From assembly GCA_005281725.1 (NCBI GenBank), contig SSBO01000012.1, forward strand, positions 23,845,012-23,909,011: a DNA stretch of 64,000 nucleotides, written 5' to 3'. Positions 1 to 10,184 of the stretch are shown here, in pieces. Under the pieces are notes generated by a model. The model had not been told where the DNA came from, ran no database searches, and worked only from the letters and a program-made list of their open reading frames with translations. The translations under genes and the position numbers were made by a program. Each line of letters opens with the position of its first letter. The first letter of the stretch is position 1. Source of the stretch: Wuchereria bancrofti. Taxonomy: Eukaryota > Nematoda > Chromadorea > Rhabditida > Onchocercidae.

Positions 1-1
1 A

Positions 2-1084
2 AATGAAGAGGTAAATAGGAACCAGAAAACTTCACTAGAACCAATCCCAAAAAGAGCACTTCAGTTTCAAAGGGGAAGAGGAACCTCCGCCTTATTTATA
101 ACAAAACAATCAAATGAAGTTAAGAACCTTCAATCTAGTAGCAAAATAAAATTTAACAACGAAAGAAGACCTTGTATATTTTGTAACAAAAATCATTGGG
201 ATAACGAATGCCCAAACTGCCTTACGGCTAAACAACGATTCGAGCGCCTAAAAGAGCTCAAGGCTTGCACTAATTGCTTCGGCACGAAGCATGCGACAAG
301 TGACTGCAAACATAGGAGACGTATATGCTTCCACTGCAAAGGTCAACACAATACGGCATTATGCTACAAGAAATATTGTTCGCTCAATAATGGTTCCAGT
401 AAAGAAGAAACAAATTTAACAATCATTACAAATTTACTAAATCAACCGATCAACCATCAAGGCAAGAAGGTTTTATTAATATGCAAAAAAATTGAAGCAG
501 TCAACCCAAGTAAACTGGATATTCGAGAAGACGCTTTAGTATTATTTGATCCAGGTTCCCAATCATCTTTCATTTCAAGAAAGTTAGCCAGTCATTTAGG
601 TCTAGCTGAAACCACAAAGGAAGAATTAAAACTTTTTTCTTTCGACAACCAATTTCCCAAACTCTACCAAACTAATAAGGCAAAATTAGGAATAAGAACT
701 TTAGAATCTAAAATCATAACTATCAACGCTTATGCATTAGACTATTTAACAGATAAACTACAAATTATTAATCCAAGTTCTTATGATATGAAATTTGTTA
801 CACGTCAGAAACAGTTAGATGAATCGGAAGGATATTGGAGTCGACCCGATATCATAATCGGAGTAGACCATTTCTTCGAATTCATGCAACCTTACAAAGT
901 CCACAGTATGCTATCAGGTTTTTATTTACTTCACACCAAGGTAGGATCGATAATAACAGGTTGTGGATATACTAATATGACTTGCGAATTTGATAGCCTT
1001 AATTCTATTAATGTAACTACTGTCATTACTAATCCAGATATAGATCAGTTTTGGAAATTGGAAGTAATAGGGATTAACGAATAA
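2..1084 (+). pseudogene. BEL/Pao gag C-terminus and retroelement protease (partial)
   Basis: One frame stays open across this stretch although it has no early in-frame ATG, so the real start lies off the window. Around 170-400 it encodes three cysteine/histidine clusters of BEL gag, among them CIFCNKNHWDNEC and CFHCKGQHNTALC. Around 540-620 comes the retropepsin-like segment of peptidase A17/DUF1758, but the active-site motif reads D-P-G-S-Q where D-S/T-G is expected, so catalysis is doubtful. The tail, about 820-1084, matches the linker to reverse transcriptase, with a GVDHFFEF motif that recurs as VDYFFKF in the second element at 10090. The frame ends at 1084, before reverse transcriptase. 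Confidence 0.8.
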
Positions 1085-1375
1085 CCAAATGATCAAGACG
1101 ATGAGGAGGCACTAAAACAATTTAAAAATAGTATTACTAAGGAAAACAATAGCTTGTTGGCCATGGAAAGATAAGAAGATTAACTTACAAGACAATTATG
1201 GTCTTTGTTATGGATGATTAAAGACATTAGTCAAACGACTTCAATCAATCAATCTTTGCTCGAACGTTATAACGAGATAATCAAAGAGCAATTACTGTCG
1301 AATATTATTGAGAAAGTGACAGCAAACATGGATCAAGAAGGTATTTTACATTATTTACCTCATCATGAAGCGTTA
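1085..1375 (+). pseudogene. BEL/Pao reverse transcriptase, N-terminal remnant
   Basis: Frameshifted remains of the start of the reverse transcriptase domain. The readable part, about 1205-1375, parallels the second element at about 10550-10675, including an EQL..NIIEKV segment and HYLPHHE. None of the catalytic palm motifs is present, because the sequence switches to integrase right after the PHHE motif. Confidence 0.75.
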
Positions 1376-1662
1376 GATCATTTTTGGGAATTATGGAAAA
1401 GGGAATATCTAAACAGTTTAAAGGAACGATCTCAGAAGAATCACACTTCCCCAAGATTAGTTAATACAAGGGAATCTTCAGAACAAGAAATTGTATTAGT
1501 TAACGAACCCGAAATGGCCCGTGGAATGTGGAAATAAGCAAAAATAAAGGAAGTCAATAGAGGACGAGATGGGAAAATAAGAAATGCTATAATAGAAATG
1601 CCAAATGGAAGGCTACTCCATAGGCCAGTGAATATGTTATATCCTCTAGAAGTTGAAGACAA
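1376..1662 (+). pseudogene. BEL/Pao integrase C-terminal domain remnant
   Basis: HFWELWKREYLNSLKERS is the conserved start of the BEL/Pao integrase C-terminal domain (DUF5641). It continues after a stop at 1535-1537 with a GRDGKIRNAIIEMPNG-type segment and ends in RPVNMLYPLE. The RNase H region and catalytic core that should precede it are absent; equivalent parts occur at 3498-5191 in the neighbouring copy. It is a relic of a deleted pol polyprotein. Confidence 0.8.
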
Positions 1663-2720
1663 CAAAATTGATCAACAACCAACTTCGGAAGCCTCAAATC
1701 AAAATTTAGAACCGGAGGAACCGATTGCTAGAAGAACCAGAAGGGTCACACAGATACGAGAAGGAATCCGAACAATTTCTAATTCAATAACAAACTGTCT
1801 AATTTTAATGTCGCTGATTCTCATAACCACAGTTAAGACGAATGCCAAGCAAGATTGTAAATAGATATCAGGTATTCCTTTTAATATGCACATAAATGGG
1901 ATTGTAATGAAATAACTCAACAAAATGTCACATTGACACAAGTTACACTTTATAAAAGAATTGGGAAATATAATGCCCAAATATACGAGGAGCATGTTAT
2001 CATAGATGAATTGCAAACATTATTCACCTTTATGGGAAATGAAAAGATAAAGAACACGACTTGTAATTTTTCTAACCCTCATCTCATGAATGGAGATATA
2101 ATCATCGATAAAGGAGTCGACCAATGGCAATCAAAAATGCAATGAACTTCGATTCCAAGGATCAGTTAATTAATGCAGAACTAGAAATATTAGCTCAAAA
2201 ACACGAACTTATCAACTTAAAGACTGATCTACTAAGGACAGAGTCTCTCTGGACAGAATTAGATCAACAAGGAGAAGAGTTAATTGAACAACTAACAGAA
2301 CAATTTGAGAAGACTACTGAAACAACAGAAGAAGAGTTAGTAACCATAATAGCTCATTGGAAACTCATTTCTATTAGTGTATTTAGTTCTGTAATTCTAA
2401 TCATAGTAATTATTGTAGAACTAAAATTTAAACTAATTACTCTCATTTTTCATTTTCTATGTGTCAAAAAACCAATTCGAAGGGAACTCATTTCTAAGAA
2501 ATTAGTCCAAATACCTCTAATGGAAAAGGGAATTCACCAGTCCTATAATCAACCCATTACTTTATCTTATTTCCCAATCATCCATTCCTTAAATCCATCA
2601 AACCTCCTCGCTCCGGAATGTCGCGAAAGACGCAAAAGTTCTTTAAAAAAAAAAAAATCCTTAAAAAATAGAAATAATAAATCCTTAAGAAAAAATAGAA
2701 ATAATTTCCTCCATCCATGA
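1663..2720 (+). pseudogene. Env-like third ORF remnant of the BEL element
   Basis: Downstream of integrase, three overlapping open stretches (to 1864, 1933-2145, 2124-2720) lie where some nematode BEL elements carry an envelope-like gene. The first includes a hydrophobic stretch like a signal peptide (about 1795-1840). The last has a charged, probably coiled-coil region (about 2150-2330), then one strong transmembrane segment (about 2355-2460) and a basic tail that runs into the LTR. Frameshifts separate the pieces and most of an ectodomain is missing. Identity as env is inferred from position, the signal-like segment and the single membrane anchor; no fusion domain was recognised. Confidence 0.5.
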
Positions 2721-3011
2721 CTCATTAATCATCTCATTTATAATTCTTAGATTTATTCCCATCGAATTCCAATGCGTTTTTGTTATCCTTATTCAAATCT
2801 AAAGAGATTCACACATGTTAATCTTCCATTGTTATAATGCTTATACTGTAACTAGATATTTTCAGCTTTCTTTATGTAAATGAGCAGCTGTTTTATGTTT
2901 AATGTAATCCACTCCCATTTTAAGCATTTATAAACCTTGCAATATTAAGCCGTGATTACATAAGAATAAACGTTTTCTCCACGAGCAGTTGGTGTCCGTA
3001 AAGCTTTCACA
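2619..3011 (+). repeat. 3' LTR of the first BEL element (about 393 bp)
   Basis: It begins TGTCGCGAAAGACG, as the LTRs at 6107, 7822 and 11572 begin TGTCGCG, and ends near GCTTTCACA, resembling the GCTTCCAC ends of the others. Right after it, from about 3017, the bases read as reverse transcriptase. The exact last base is uncertain by about 10 bp. Confidence 0.65.
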
Positions 3012-3016
3012 ATAAT

Positions 3017-3571
3017 AACATAATTTTATCTGCGAAGTGTACAGAGGATGCCTTGTTAAAGTACGAACAAACAAAACTTATCTTTGACAGAGCAGCCATG
3101 AATATTAGAGAATTTATTTCGAATGATTTAGAATTCAATGAAAGATTACCCGATTACGACAAGGCTAATTCTAACAAAGGTAGTTTTCTTGGTGTCAATT
3201 GGATTTATGAATTGGATGCAATTCGTATGATACTTAAACCATGGAATGAAAAGAAAATAACTAAGAGAACTATCTTGCAATTTGTTGCTTCACATTATGA
3301 CCCTCTAGGGTTTTTAGTCCCCTCAATGATTACACTCAAATTATTTCTTCAACTCTTATGGAAACAAAACAAGTCGTGGGATGACCCTTTAAGCTATCAG
3401 GAAGAAAAACAGTGGAAATCAATGATACAAAATTGGCCAAAGAATATAATAGACCTACCTCGATTTGTAATAAACTCATCAGATCAACTAAAAATACATG
3501 TATTTTCGGATGCTTCAAATAAAGCATACTGCCGCAGCAGTATATGTTCTCAACATCAAAAATTATGGTAA
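3017..3571 (+). pseudogene. BEL/Pao reverse transcriptase, C-terminal half
   Basis: The first codons, [17 protein letters not shown], align with [17 protein letters not shown] of the complete reverse transcriptase at about 11090, so the split falls just after the YVDN catalytic motif. It continues through LKPW, KRTILQF and [11 protein letters not shown], typical of BEL connection sequence. A frameshift near 3530 separates it from RNase H in the next frame. Confidence 0.8.
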
Positions 3572-4055
3572 GAATTCAACATTTCTCATTTATGCTAAAT
3601 CACGTATTGCCCCAATCAAACAAATTACCGTACCTCGTTTGGAATTACTTTCAGTACTAACTGGGGTAAGAGCTGCACAGTTTGTATTGAAGCAACTAGA
3701 ATTAAAAGACGTACCTGTAACACTTTGGTCTGATTCTAAATGCGCTCTATTTTGGATCAAAAATTATTCGAGACTACTCCCTCGGTTTGTACAAAATCGA
3801 GTAGAAGAGATACGAAAGGCAGATTTCACCTTTCGATATATCCCAAGTGCGCACAATCCAGTGGACGTTGCTACTAAAGGAATTCCACCAAGTAAACTCA
3901 AAAACTATCAACCATGGTGGAAAGGACCGCAGTGGCTAGAAGAGGAGAAAAGTAAGTGGCCACAATGGGAATTGAAATATCAAGAAGACGATGAAATTAA
4001 TAGAGCAATTGTGACGACTATTAGAAAGGTAAAGAAAACTATCAGTGGGATGTAA
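3498..4055 (+). pseudogene. BEL/Pao RNase H and connection domain
   Basis: Encodes VPRLELLSVLTGVRAAQFV and TLWSDSKCALFWI, the RNase H glutamate and aspartate motifs of BEL/Pao, then HNPVDVATKGIPPSKL, a hallmark just before the integrase. It overlaps the previous fragment in another frame, so translation of the ancestral polyprotein is broken here and again at the TGA/TAA cluster near 4055. Confidence 0.8.
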
Positions 4056-4097
4056 ATCAGTAGGATTTCAATTTATAGATGAGAAGCGTTTTAGTAA

Positions 4098-5240
4098 TTG
4101 GACTCGCATGTTAAAAGCAACAATCTGGATCGGTTTATCAAATTAAGCTTCAAAGGAAAATTATCGTGGTTGAAAAAACTATCCACTCATAAAAATAACA
4201 AGAATAAAAACGACTATGAGATAGCAGAAAGAATACTAATTCAACAAGCGCAGTTTGATGGATTAACTGAAGACCAAATTCAAATATGGAATCTATATTG
4301 TGATGAAACCGATAGATTATGGAAATCAACAAGCCGTTTAGAGAATGCGGAATTAACAAATGAAAGTAAATTTCCAATCTATTCACCACGTCGTAATCAT
4401 ATTACTGAACTTATCATCAAAAGGAAACATGAAGAACTATATCATGCTGGAATTGCTCATACTCTCTGTGAATTAAGACAAAAATTGTGAATTAAGATAA
4501 GACAAAACTTTTGGATACCAAAGAGAAGATCAACAGTTAAACGGTTATCAATGGATGCTTTGCTTGTCGAAGATGAAGAACTAACCCATACAAAATTACC
4601 ACCAATGCCAAATCTATGTCAAGAGATCAAAACCTTTTGAACAGGTTGGCCTTGATTATATGTCAAGGATAACAATGGAAAGATCAAAAGATGGATAGCA
4701 CTTTTCACATGTTTTCCACTAGAGCAATGCATCTTGAGCTTGTCGAAAACTTATCTGCAGAAATCTTCATCCATATATTACGAAGATTTATATCTCGCAG
4801 GGGATATCCTAAACTGGTTCTCAGTGATAATGCCAGTCAATTTCAACTAGTATTCAAAACAATAATGGAACAAAATGGGAATTTCCTGGGCTTGAAAGGA
4901 ATGATCTGGAAAAATATGATCCCGAAAGCACCGTAGAGCGGAGGTGTATATGAAAGAATGACTGGACTAACTAAGAAAGCTCTCAGAAGAGCTATAGGTA
5001 GGAGATTATTATGGGAACGAGAATTGATTACATTAATAGCAGAAATAGAAAGTATACTTAATACTCGTCCACTAACATATATAAATTTTGATGATTACAA
5101 AATAATAAAACCTATCGATTTCATCTCTCCTAATGTTCCACTAAATATACCAAATGATAATGATGGTGTCGCCACAATGGCGAAGCTATGATGTAATGAA
5201 CAATGGCGACAGATGTTAAGGTTACAAAGTAGATTAAAAT
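4098..5240 (+). pseudogene. BEL/Pao integrase (zinc-binding and catalytic core), broken
   Basis: Residues around 4395-4480 carry the His pair of the H2C2 zinc finger ([14 protein letters not shown]). Around 4690-4860 comes the core with TRAMHLELVENLS and YPKLVLSDNASQF, including a catalytic aspartate. About 4958-5191 holds the end of the core (RPLTYIN). The frame is disrupted near 4490-4690, 4936 and 5190. After 5191 a further short piece, NEQWRQMLRLQSRLKSL, is the segment that normally precedes the C-terminal domain found at 1376, so the two elements carry complementary parts. Confidence 0.8.
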
Positions 5241-5294
5241 CACTTAAAACAGTAATCTTTGTTCATTACATCATAGCTTCGCCATTGTGGCGAC
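5168..5294. repeat. 36-bp perfect inverted repeat with 55-bp spacer
   Basis: Bases 5168-5203 and 5259-5294 are exact reverse complements by eye. The left arm sits in degraded integrase code; the right arm overlaps the start of the duplicated block at 5256. It could form a hairpin. It may mark a rearrangement or an assembly fold-back. Confidence 0.85.
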
Positions 5295-5811
5295 AATAAC
5301 TTTAAAATGCGCCTTTAAATTTCTGAGCCATTACATTAGCTGCACTTCTAAGCTTACACACTACAGCTTATTTTTATCAATTTTTATCATTTTAAAGTAG
5401 TTTTTAAATGCCAATATTTCGTTTTTTATTTTGCTGATTTCTTAATAAATTTGCTGTTAATGTAGTACTTTTCAAAAAATTGTTTCCAATCATTTCAATT
5501 TAATGTGGATTTCGGTGATATATTTTGTTAAAGTTAAAAAAGCAAAAATATGGAAATCACTATTTTGTTTGATGTAAGAAAAACGTATTCTTACCATTTA
5601 TCATACAATCTTTTTAATTTAAATATCTTATCTCAAAATTACGATTTGTTTTAAGAGAGCATTAAAATAAAAATTCCAATATTAGGTTTCAAATAAACTC
5701 AGTTCCATATATGTCCATTATCTAATCATCCATGTATAGCTGCTAACATATTTCATTTTCAATTAAACAAAAATGACTCAATCACTTCATATTTCTAATT
5801 CATTTTTGCAG

Positions 5812-6016
5812 ATTAATTTTGCCTCATATTTCTAAAAGTAAACTGCCAGCTAAAGTTACTATGCCGCTATTCTTTTTGATTGTTTTTCTTTTCCTGATAG
5901 GTTCCAAAATAAGTATTACAGAAAGTAGCTATTCTCTGCTTCTATTGGTTTGGACAATAGAACTAATGGAGTATGATTATGAACCACAGTATTGTTTTCG
6001 ATTAGTGTCATTACAT
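5812..6016 (+). other. Exon-like unit of unknown gene (copy 1)
   Basis: A good acceptor (TTTTTGCAG, ending 5811) and donor (GTAAGT at 6017) bracket an ORF with ATG at 5861 giving 52 codons to the donor in phase 0. The product begins MPLFFLIVFLFLIGSK, a convincing signal-peptide or anchor sequence, followed by a Cys-containing segment (EYDYEPQYCFRL). No family recognised. It may be the first coding exon of a host gene whose next intron received the LTR. The rest of the gene is not visible here, so it could be a fragment. Confidence 0.4.
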
Positions 6017-6106
6017 GTAAGTTCTTAAATTAATATTACTAAAGTTAACTTAAAATTTTTCTTATACATATTTGTTATATCCCTTAAAATAACCTATTGC
6101 TAACGG

Positions 6107-6650
6107 TGTCGCGGATTTTAATGTCATGAAACTCTAAAATATTATATGAGGGTTGAGAATATGAGTAAAAAATATGTTCTATGAAAATATTTGCAATAAT
6201 GTTTATTCTTTGAACTCTTTGTTTCCAATCTTATGTTTAACTTGTAAATCTTTTACATATTATTTACACGGTTTCAGCTCCTTATTTAGTTGACTCCATT
6301 GTTGTGTCGCCACTGATTATAACCTAGGTTAACAGCTCTTTGTTAGACCGATTACTCTCTCGGCAGGTCAACCTCATATTGTAAATCATATACTTTGTTT
6401 ACACATATTGCTTGCTATACAAGGAGGTTACCCTTGTTGAAAGCGGCATTGTGTGTTTTTTACCAAGAACCAGAAGAGTTCAATTTCAATTCTCTATCAA
6501 GTTATTGTACTATTGCTTCTGTTAATAAAGAAATTATTATATTCCTCTGTTATCTCACATATTTACATCTATATCCAACAAATCTTCCTGCGATCAAAAA
6601 CCTCTCCGAAAATAACAAATTAAATTATCAAAAATTTTGCTTCCACGATA
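6107..6650 (+). repeat. Solo BEL LTR with AACGG target-site duplication
   Basis: It runs from TGTCGCGG to TTCCACGATA with AACGG on both sides (6102-6106 and 6651-6655), the 5-bp duplication expected for BEL/Pao. No internal element sequence follows. The 3' third shares its R/U5-like sequence with the LTR ending at 12084, including CTTCTGTTAATAAAG and CTCACATATTTACATCTA. Confidence 0.85.
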
Positions 6651-6969
6651 AACGGAATGAAATTCAGTAGCAACTATTAGTTAGCTAAGCAACTAAACCT
6701 AAGTGACTAAATGGAACTGTTGATTTGTAACATAGTATTTATGTTGACGTCATTATCGTACAATTAATTTAGCATATTAATTCAATTTTTGCATGTATTA
6801 TAAGAGATTGTAATCGATTAGCGCATATTGCGAAACATAATTTATTACAATTTGCTAATACAGATATAATTAACAGTTACTATTGTACAATATTTGAAAA
6901 AATTTGTTACATTTATTGCAGATTTGTTGCAAATTGTTTGTTATTGGTGATATTCTTCTTCATTTGCTT
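6651..6969. other. AT-rich stretch with no gene
   Basis: Flank after the solo LTR. Nothing coding or repeated was recognised. It ends at a single N (6970), probably an assembly junction. Confidence 0.7.
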
Positions 6970-7526
6970 NTCTTTGTTCATTACATCATAGCTTCGCCAT
7001 TGTGGCGACAATAACTTTAAAATGCGCCTTTAAATTTCTGAGCCATTACATTAGCTGCACTTCTAAGCTTACACACTACAGCTTATTTTTATCAATTTTT
7101 ATCATTTTAAAGTAGTTTTTAAATGCCAATATTTCGTTTTTTATTTTGCTGATTTCTTAATAAATTTGCTGTTAATGTAGTACTTTTCAAAAAATTGTTT
7201 CCAATCATTTCAATTTAATGTGGATTTCGGTGATATATTTTGTTAAAGTTAAAAAAGCAAAAATATGGAAATCACTATTTTGTTTGATGTAAGAAAAACG
7301 TATTCTTACCATTTATCATACAATCTTTTTAATTTAAATATCTTATCTCAAAATTACGATTTGTTTTAAGAGAGCATTAAAATAAAAATTCCAATATTAG
7401 GTTTCAAATAAACTCAGTTCCATATATGTCCATTATCTAATCATCCATGTATAGCTGCTAACATATTTCATTTTCAATTAAACAAAAATGACTCAATCAC
7501 TTCATATTTCTAATTCATTTTTGCAG

Positions 7527-7731
7527 ATTAATTTTGCCTCATATTTCTAAAAGTAAACTGCCAGCTAAAGTTACTATGCCGCTATTCTTTTTGATTGTTT
7601 TTCTTTTCCTGATAGGTTCCAAAATAAGTATTACAGAAAGTAGCTATTCTCTGCTTCTATTGGTTTGGACAATAGAACTAATGGAGTATGATTATGAACC
7701 ACAGTATTGTTTTCGATTAGTGTCATTACAT
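7527..7731 (+). other. Exon-like unit of unknown gene (copy 2)
   Basis: Identical to 5812-6016, with ATG at 7576 and donor GTAAGT at 7732. The same comments apply. If the two blocks are alleles this is the same exon counted twice. Confidence 0.4.
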
Positions 7732-7821
7732 GTAAGTTCTTAAATTAATATTACTAAAGTTAACTTAAAATTTTTCTTATACATATTTGTTATATCCCTT
7801 AAAATAACCTATTGCTAACGG

Positions 7822-8360
7822 TGTCGCGGATTTTAATGTCATGAAACTCTAAAATATTATATGAGGGTTGAGAATATGAGTAAAAAATATGTTCTATGAA
7901 AATATTTGCAATAATGTTTATTCTTTGAACTCTTTGTTTCCAATCTTATGTTTAACTTGTAAATCTTTTACATATTATTTACACGGTTTCAGCTCCTTAT
8001 TTAGTTGACTCCATTGTTGTGTCGCCACTGATTATAACCTAGGTTAACAGCTCTTTGTTAGACCGATTACTCTCTCGGCAGGTCAACCTCATATTGTAAA
8101 TCATATACTTTGTTTACACATATTGCTTGCTATACAAGGAGGTTACCCTTGTTGAAAGCGGCATTGTGTGTTTTTTACCAAGAACCAGAAGAGTTCAGTT
8201 TCAATTCTCTATCAAGTTGTTGTACTATTGCTTCTGTTAATAAAGAAATTATCATATTCCTCTGTTACCCCACATATTTACATCTACATCCAACGAATCT
8301 TCCTACAATCAAAAACCTCTCCCGAAAATAACAAATTAAATTATCAAAGCTTCCACGACA
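7822..8360 (+). repeat. 5' LTR
   Basis: Runs from TGTCGCGG to TTCCACGACA, 539 bp. Almost identical to the solo LTR at 6107. It carries an R/U5-like 3' part with TTCTGTTAATAAAG. Immediately after it, TGTGCTACGAACCGGG (about 8368) could serve as a tRNA primer-binding site, being close to the complement of a tRNA 3' end, though its second position departs from TGG. Confidence 0.85.
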
Positions 8361-8457
8361 AATTTTTTGTGCTACGAACCGGGAAATATCTGCAACCATA
8401 ATATTAAGCATACGACCGGAGCACGAGGCTCGAAAAAGAATTATTGAAGAAAGAACA

Positions 8458-9656
8458 ATGCGTCTCAAGCTGCATATTAGTACACTTGAGACAATTAATA
8501 CTAACTGGATCCAATACATACAACAGGTTCCAGCAACGAACAGAAAAGAAGACAAATACGCCCAAATGATCGAAGATAAAAGAGGTATTTTAAACTTAAT
8601 AAGTGAAGGCAAAGAAGTCATCATAACCTTAAGTATGTATATGAATGACTCAGAGTTAGTAATCTAGCACCTTAAAGAAGGCGAAATAAAGGAGCAACCA
8701 ACTCAGATAAGCTATTATCCAACGGTTAATCTACCTCAACTACCACTGCCTACCTTTAGTGGTAATCTTAAATTACGGAGAGAATTCTGGAGTAGCTTTG
8801 AAGCTGCAGTCCATTTACAAAAAATACCAGACATCCAAAAATTAAATTATTTAATTGCATGTCTAAAGGGAGATGCCTTATTATGATATAACCCCAGAAA
8901 ATTATGATGTGATACGAAAAGTCCTTATTGAAAAATTTGGGCAATCACACATCATTAAAAAATCGCTATATAATGAGCTATATACCGTCAAGAAGAATGA
9001 TCGAGAATGGAAGGTAACAGTCGAAGCTACTGAAAGAATACTTCGACAACTTGAAGCAATGGGTGAAAATCTCGAACAATCCAGTATTGAAATTATCATT
9101 GAAAATAAACTGCCCCTGGATTCTGGACAGAGTATATCAACAAAAGGAGGAACAAAAAATATGGTCAGTAGCTAAGCTAAGACAATTTTTAGCGAAACTG
9201 ATCCAAAGAAACGAAGAAGTTACAAGAAGCCAATTCTTTGACGTTATGAAAGAGCAAAAGGAATCTAAAAGTAAAATTGGTCCACGGACTAATCAACGAT
9301 ATTTTACAGAAGAAACTTCTGCTCTAACTGTAACAACACCGCAAATAAATAGAAAGGCTAATATGAAGATTAGCAAAACCCAAAGACCATATGCTTTTTA
9401 CAATAAGAACCACTGGGATAATGAATGCCAAATTTATCCTAGTCTAGAAAGAAGAATGCAACGACTGAAAGAAAAGAACGCCTGTCTAAACTGTCTTCAA
9501 CCAGGACATACAACAATTAATTGCAAGACAAGAAAACGTGTATGTTTCTATTGTAAAGGTCACCATAATACCGCGTTATGCTACACTAAGTATAACGATC
9601 AAACACAATCAGTGGGGCTAATCGAAGAAGAAAAGATACAAAGACGGCAAAGGTAA
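8458..9656 (+). pseudogene. BEL/Pao gag, frameshifted
   Basis: Gag is spread over three frames (8458-8667, 8873-9175, 9051-9656). The N-terminal part is an amphipathic, charged segment. LPLPTFSGN followed by LRREFWSSFEAAV (about 8740-8810, outside the listed frames) is the typical BEL gag motif. Zinc knuckles occur at about 9380-9600 (CLNCLQPGHTTINC and CFYCKGHHNTALC). At least two frame changes and a stop at 8665 prevent expression of one protein. Its knuckles closely match those of the first element. Confidence 0.8.
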
Positions 9657-10184
9657 TGAATCCAGTTATAAAGCATTTGATACGAAATGACAGAGAAGTT
9701 TTGCTTTTTAGCAAAGAAGTTGAAGTAATTAATTTAGATACGCCAGAAGTTTTAAATAAAATTGCAGTTTTATTCGATAACGGTGCTCAAGCAAAGTGTA
9801 TATCGAGGAAACTAGCAAAAAAGATTATACCTAGAAGATATTGATTATGAGCAAGTGACATTCGCGAGATTCGGCAACAGGAATTCTCAAACATCGCTTT
9901 TTGTCAAAGTGCGAATTGAATAAAAACGATAGAAGCAGATATTATACCTACGTAGCTACAGTAGTCGACTATTTAACAAACAAAATAAGGGTAATCTCTG
10001 TAGATCAAGACAATGCATCAGATATTTCAACTCTATTTTCATTAACAGAAGAAATTAGAAGTTGGAAACAGCCGGAGCTAATTATCGAAGTTGACTATTT
10101 CTTCAAGTTTATCTCTTTAGAGAAAGCCCAAACTATAAATTCAGGGTTTTCTTTAATCAACACAATAGTCGGCCCTTACTGGAA
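9656..10184 (+). pseudogene. BEL/Pao protease remnant
   Basis: After gag the sequence reads LFDNGAQAKCISRKLAKKI, matching LFDPGSQSSFISRKLASHL of the first element but with the catalytic DSG replaced by DNG. A stop follows at 9842. A second stretch (9901-10215) continues with [10 protein letters not shown], the linker to reverse transcriptase. Damaged. Confidence 0.7.

Larger units (their letters stand above)
1..3011 (+). mobile_element. BEL/Pao LTR retrotransposon, 5'-truncated by the window edge, internally deleted
   Basis: The parts run in BEL/Pao order: gag zinc knuckles, aspartic protease, start of reverse transcriptase, end of integrase, an env-like remnant, then an LTR that begins TGTCGCG. 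The middle of pol is missing. The LTR is followed at once by in-frame reverse transcriptase sequence from another copy, so this element probably inserted into an older relative, but the left flank lies outside the window. Several frameshifts and stops make it non-autonomous. The family call rests on the conserved domain order and the integrase C-terminal signature. Confidence 0.85.
3012..5254 (+). mobile_element. Downstream half of a second BEL/Pao element, interrupted by the first
   Basis: It starts mid reverse transcriptase and runs through RNase H, the integrase zinc-binding domain and the integrase core in correct order, with several frameshifts. No 3' LTR follows; the sequence breaks at an inverted repeat (5168-5294) and a duplicated block. 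The abrupt start next to an LTR end suggests nested insertion. Confidence 0.75.
5256..6650. repeat. Duplicated block, copy 1 (ends in a solo LTR)
   Basis: Near-identical to 6971-8360 at an offset of 1715 bases through about 6480; small differences appear only in the last 170 bases, within the LTR. It contains an exon-like ORF and a BEL LTR. Copy 2 starts at the base after the single N at 6970. Confidence 0.95.
6971..8360. repeat. Duplicated block, copy 2 (ends in a 5' LTR)
   Basis: Same sequence as 5256-6650, including the exon-like ORF and the AACGG that precedes the LTR. Here the LTR continues into BEL internal sequence rather than into the flank, so the copies differ by presence or absence of the element body at one insertion site. 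Confidence 0.95.
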
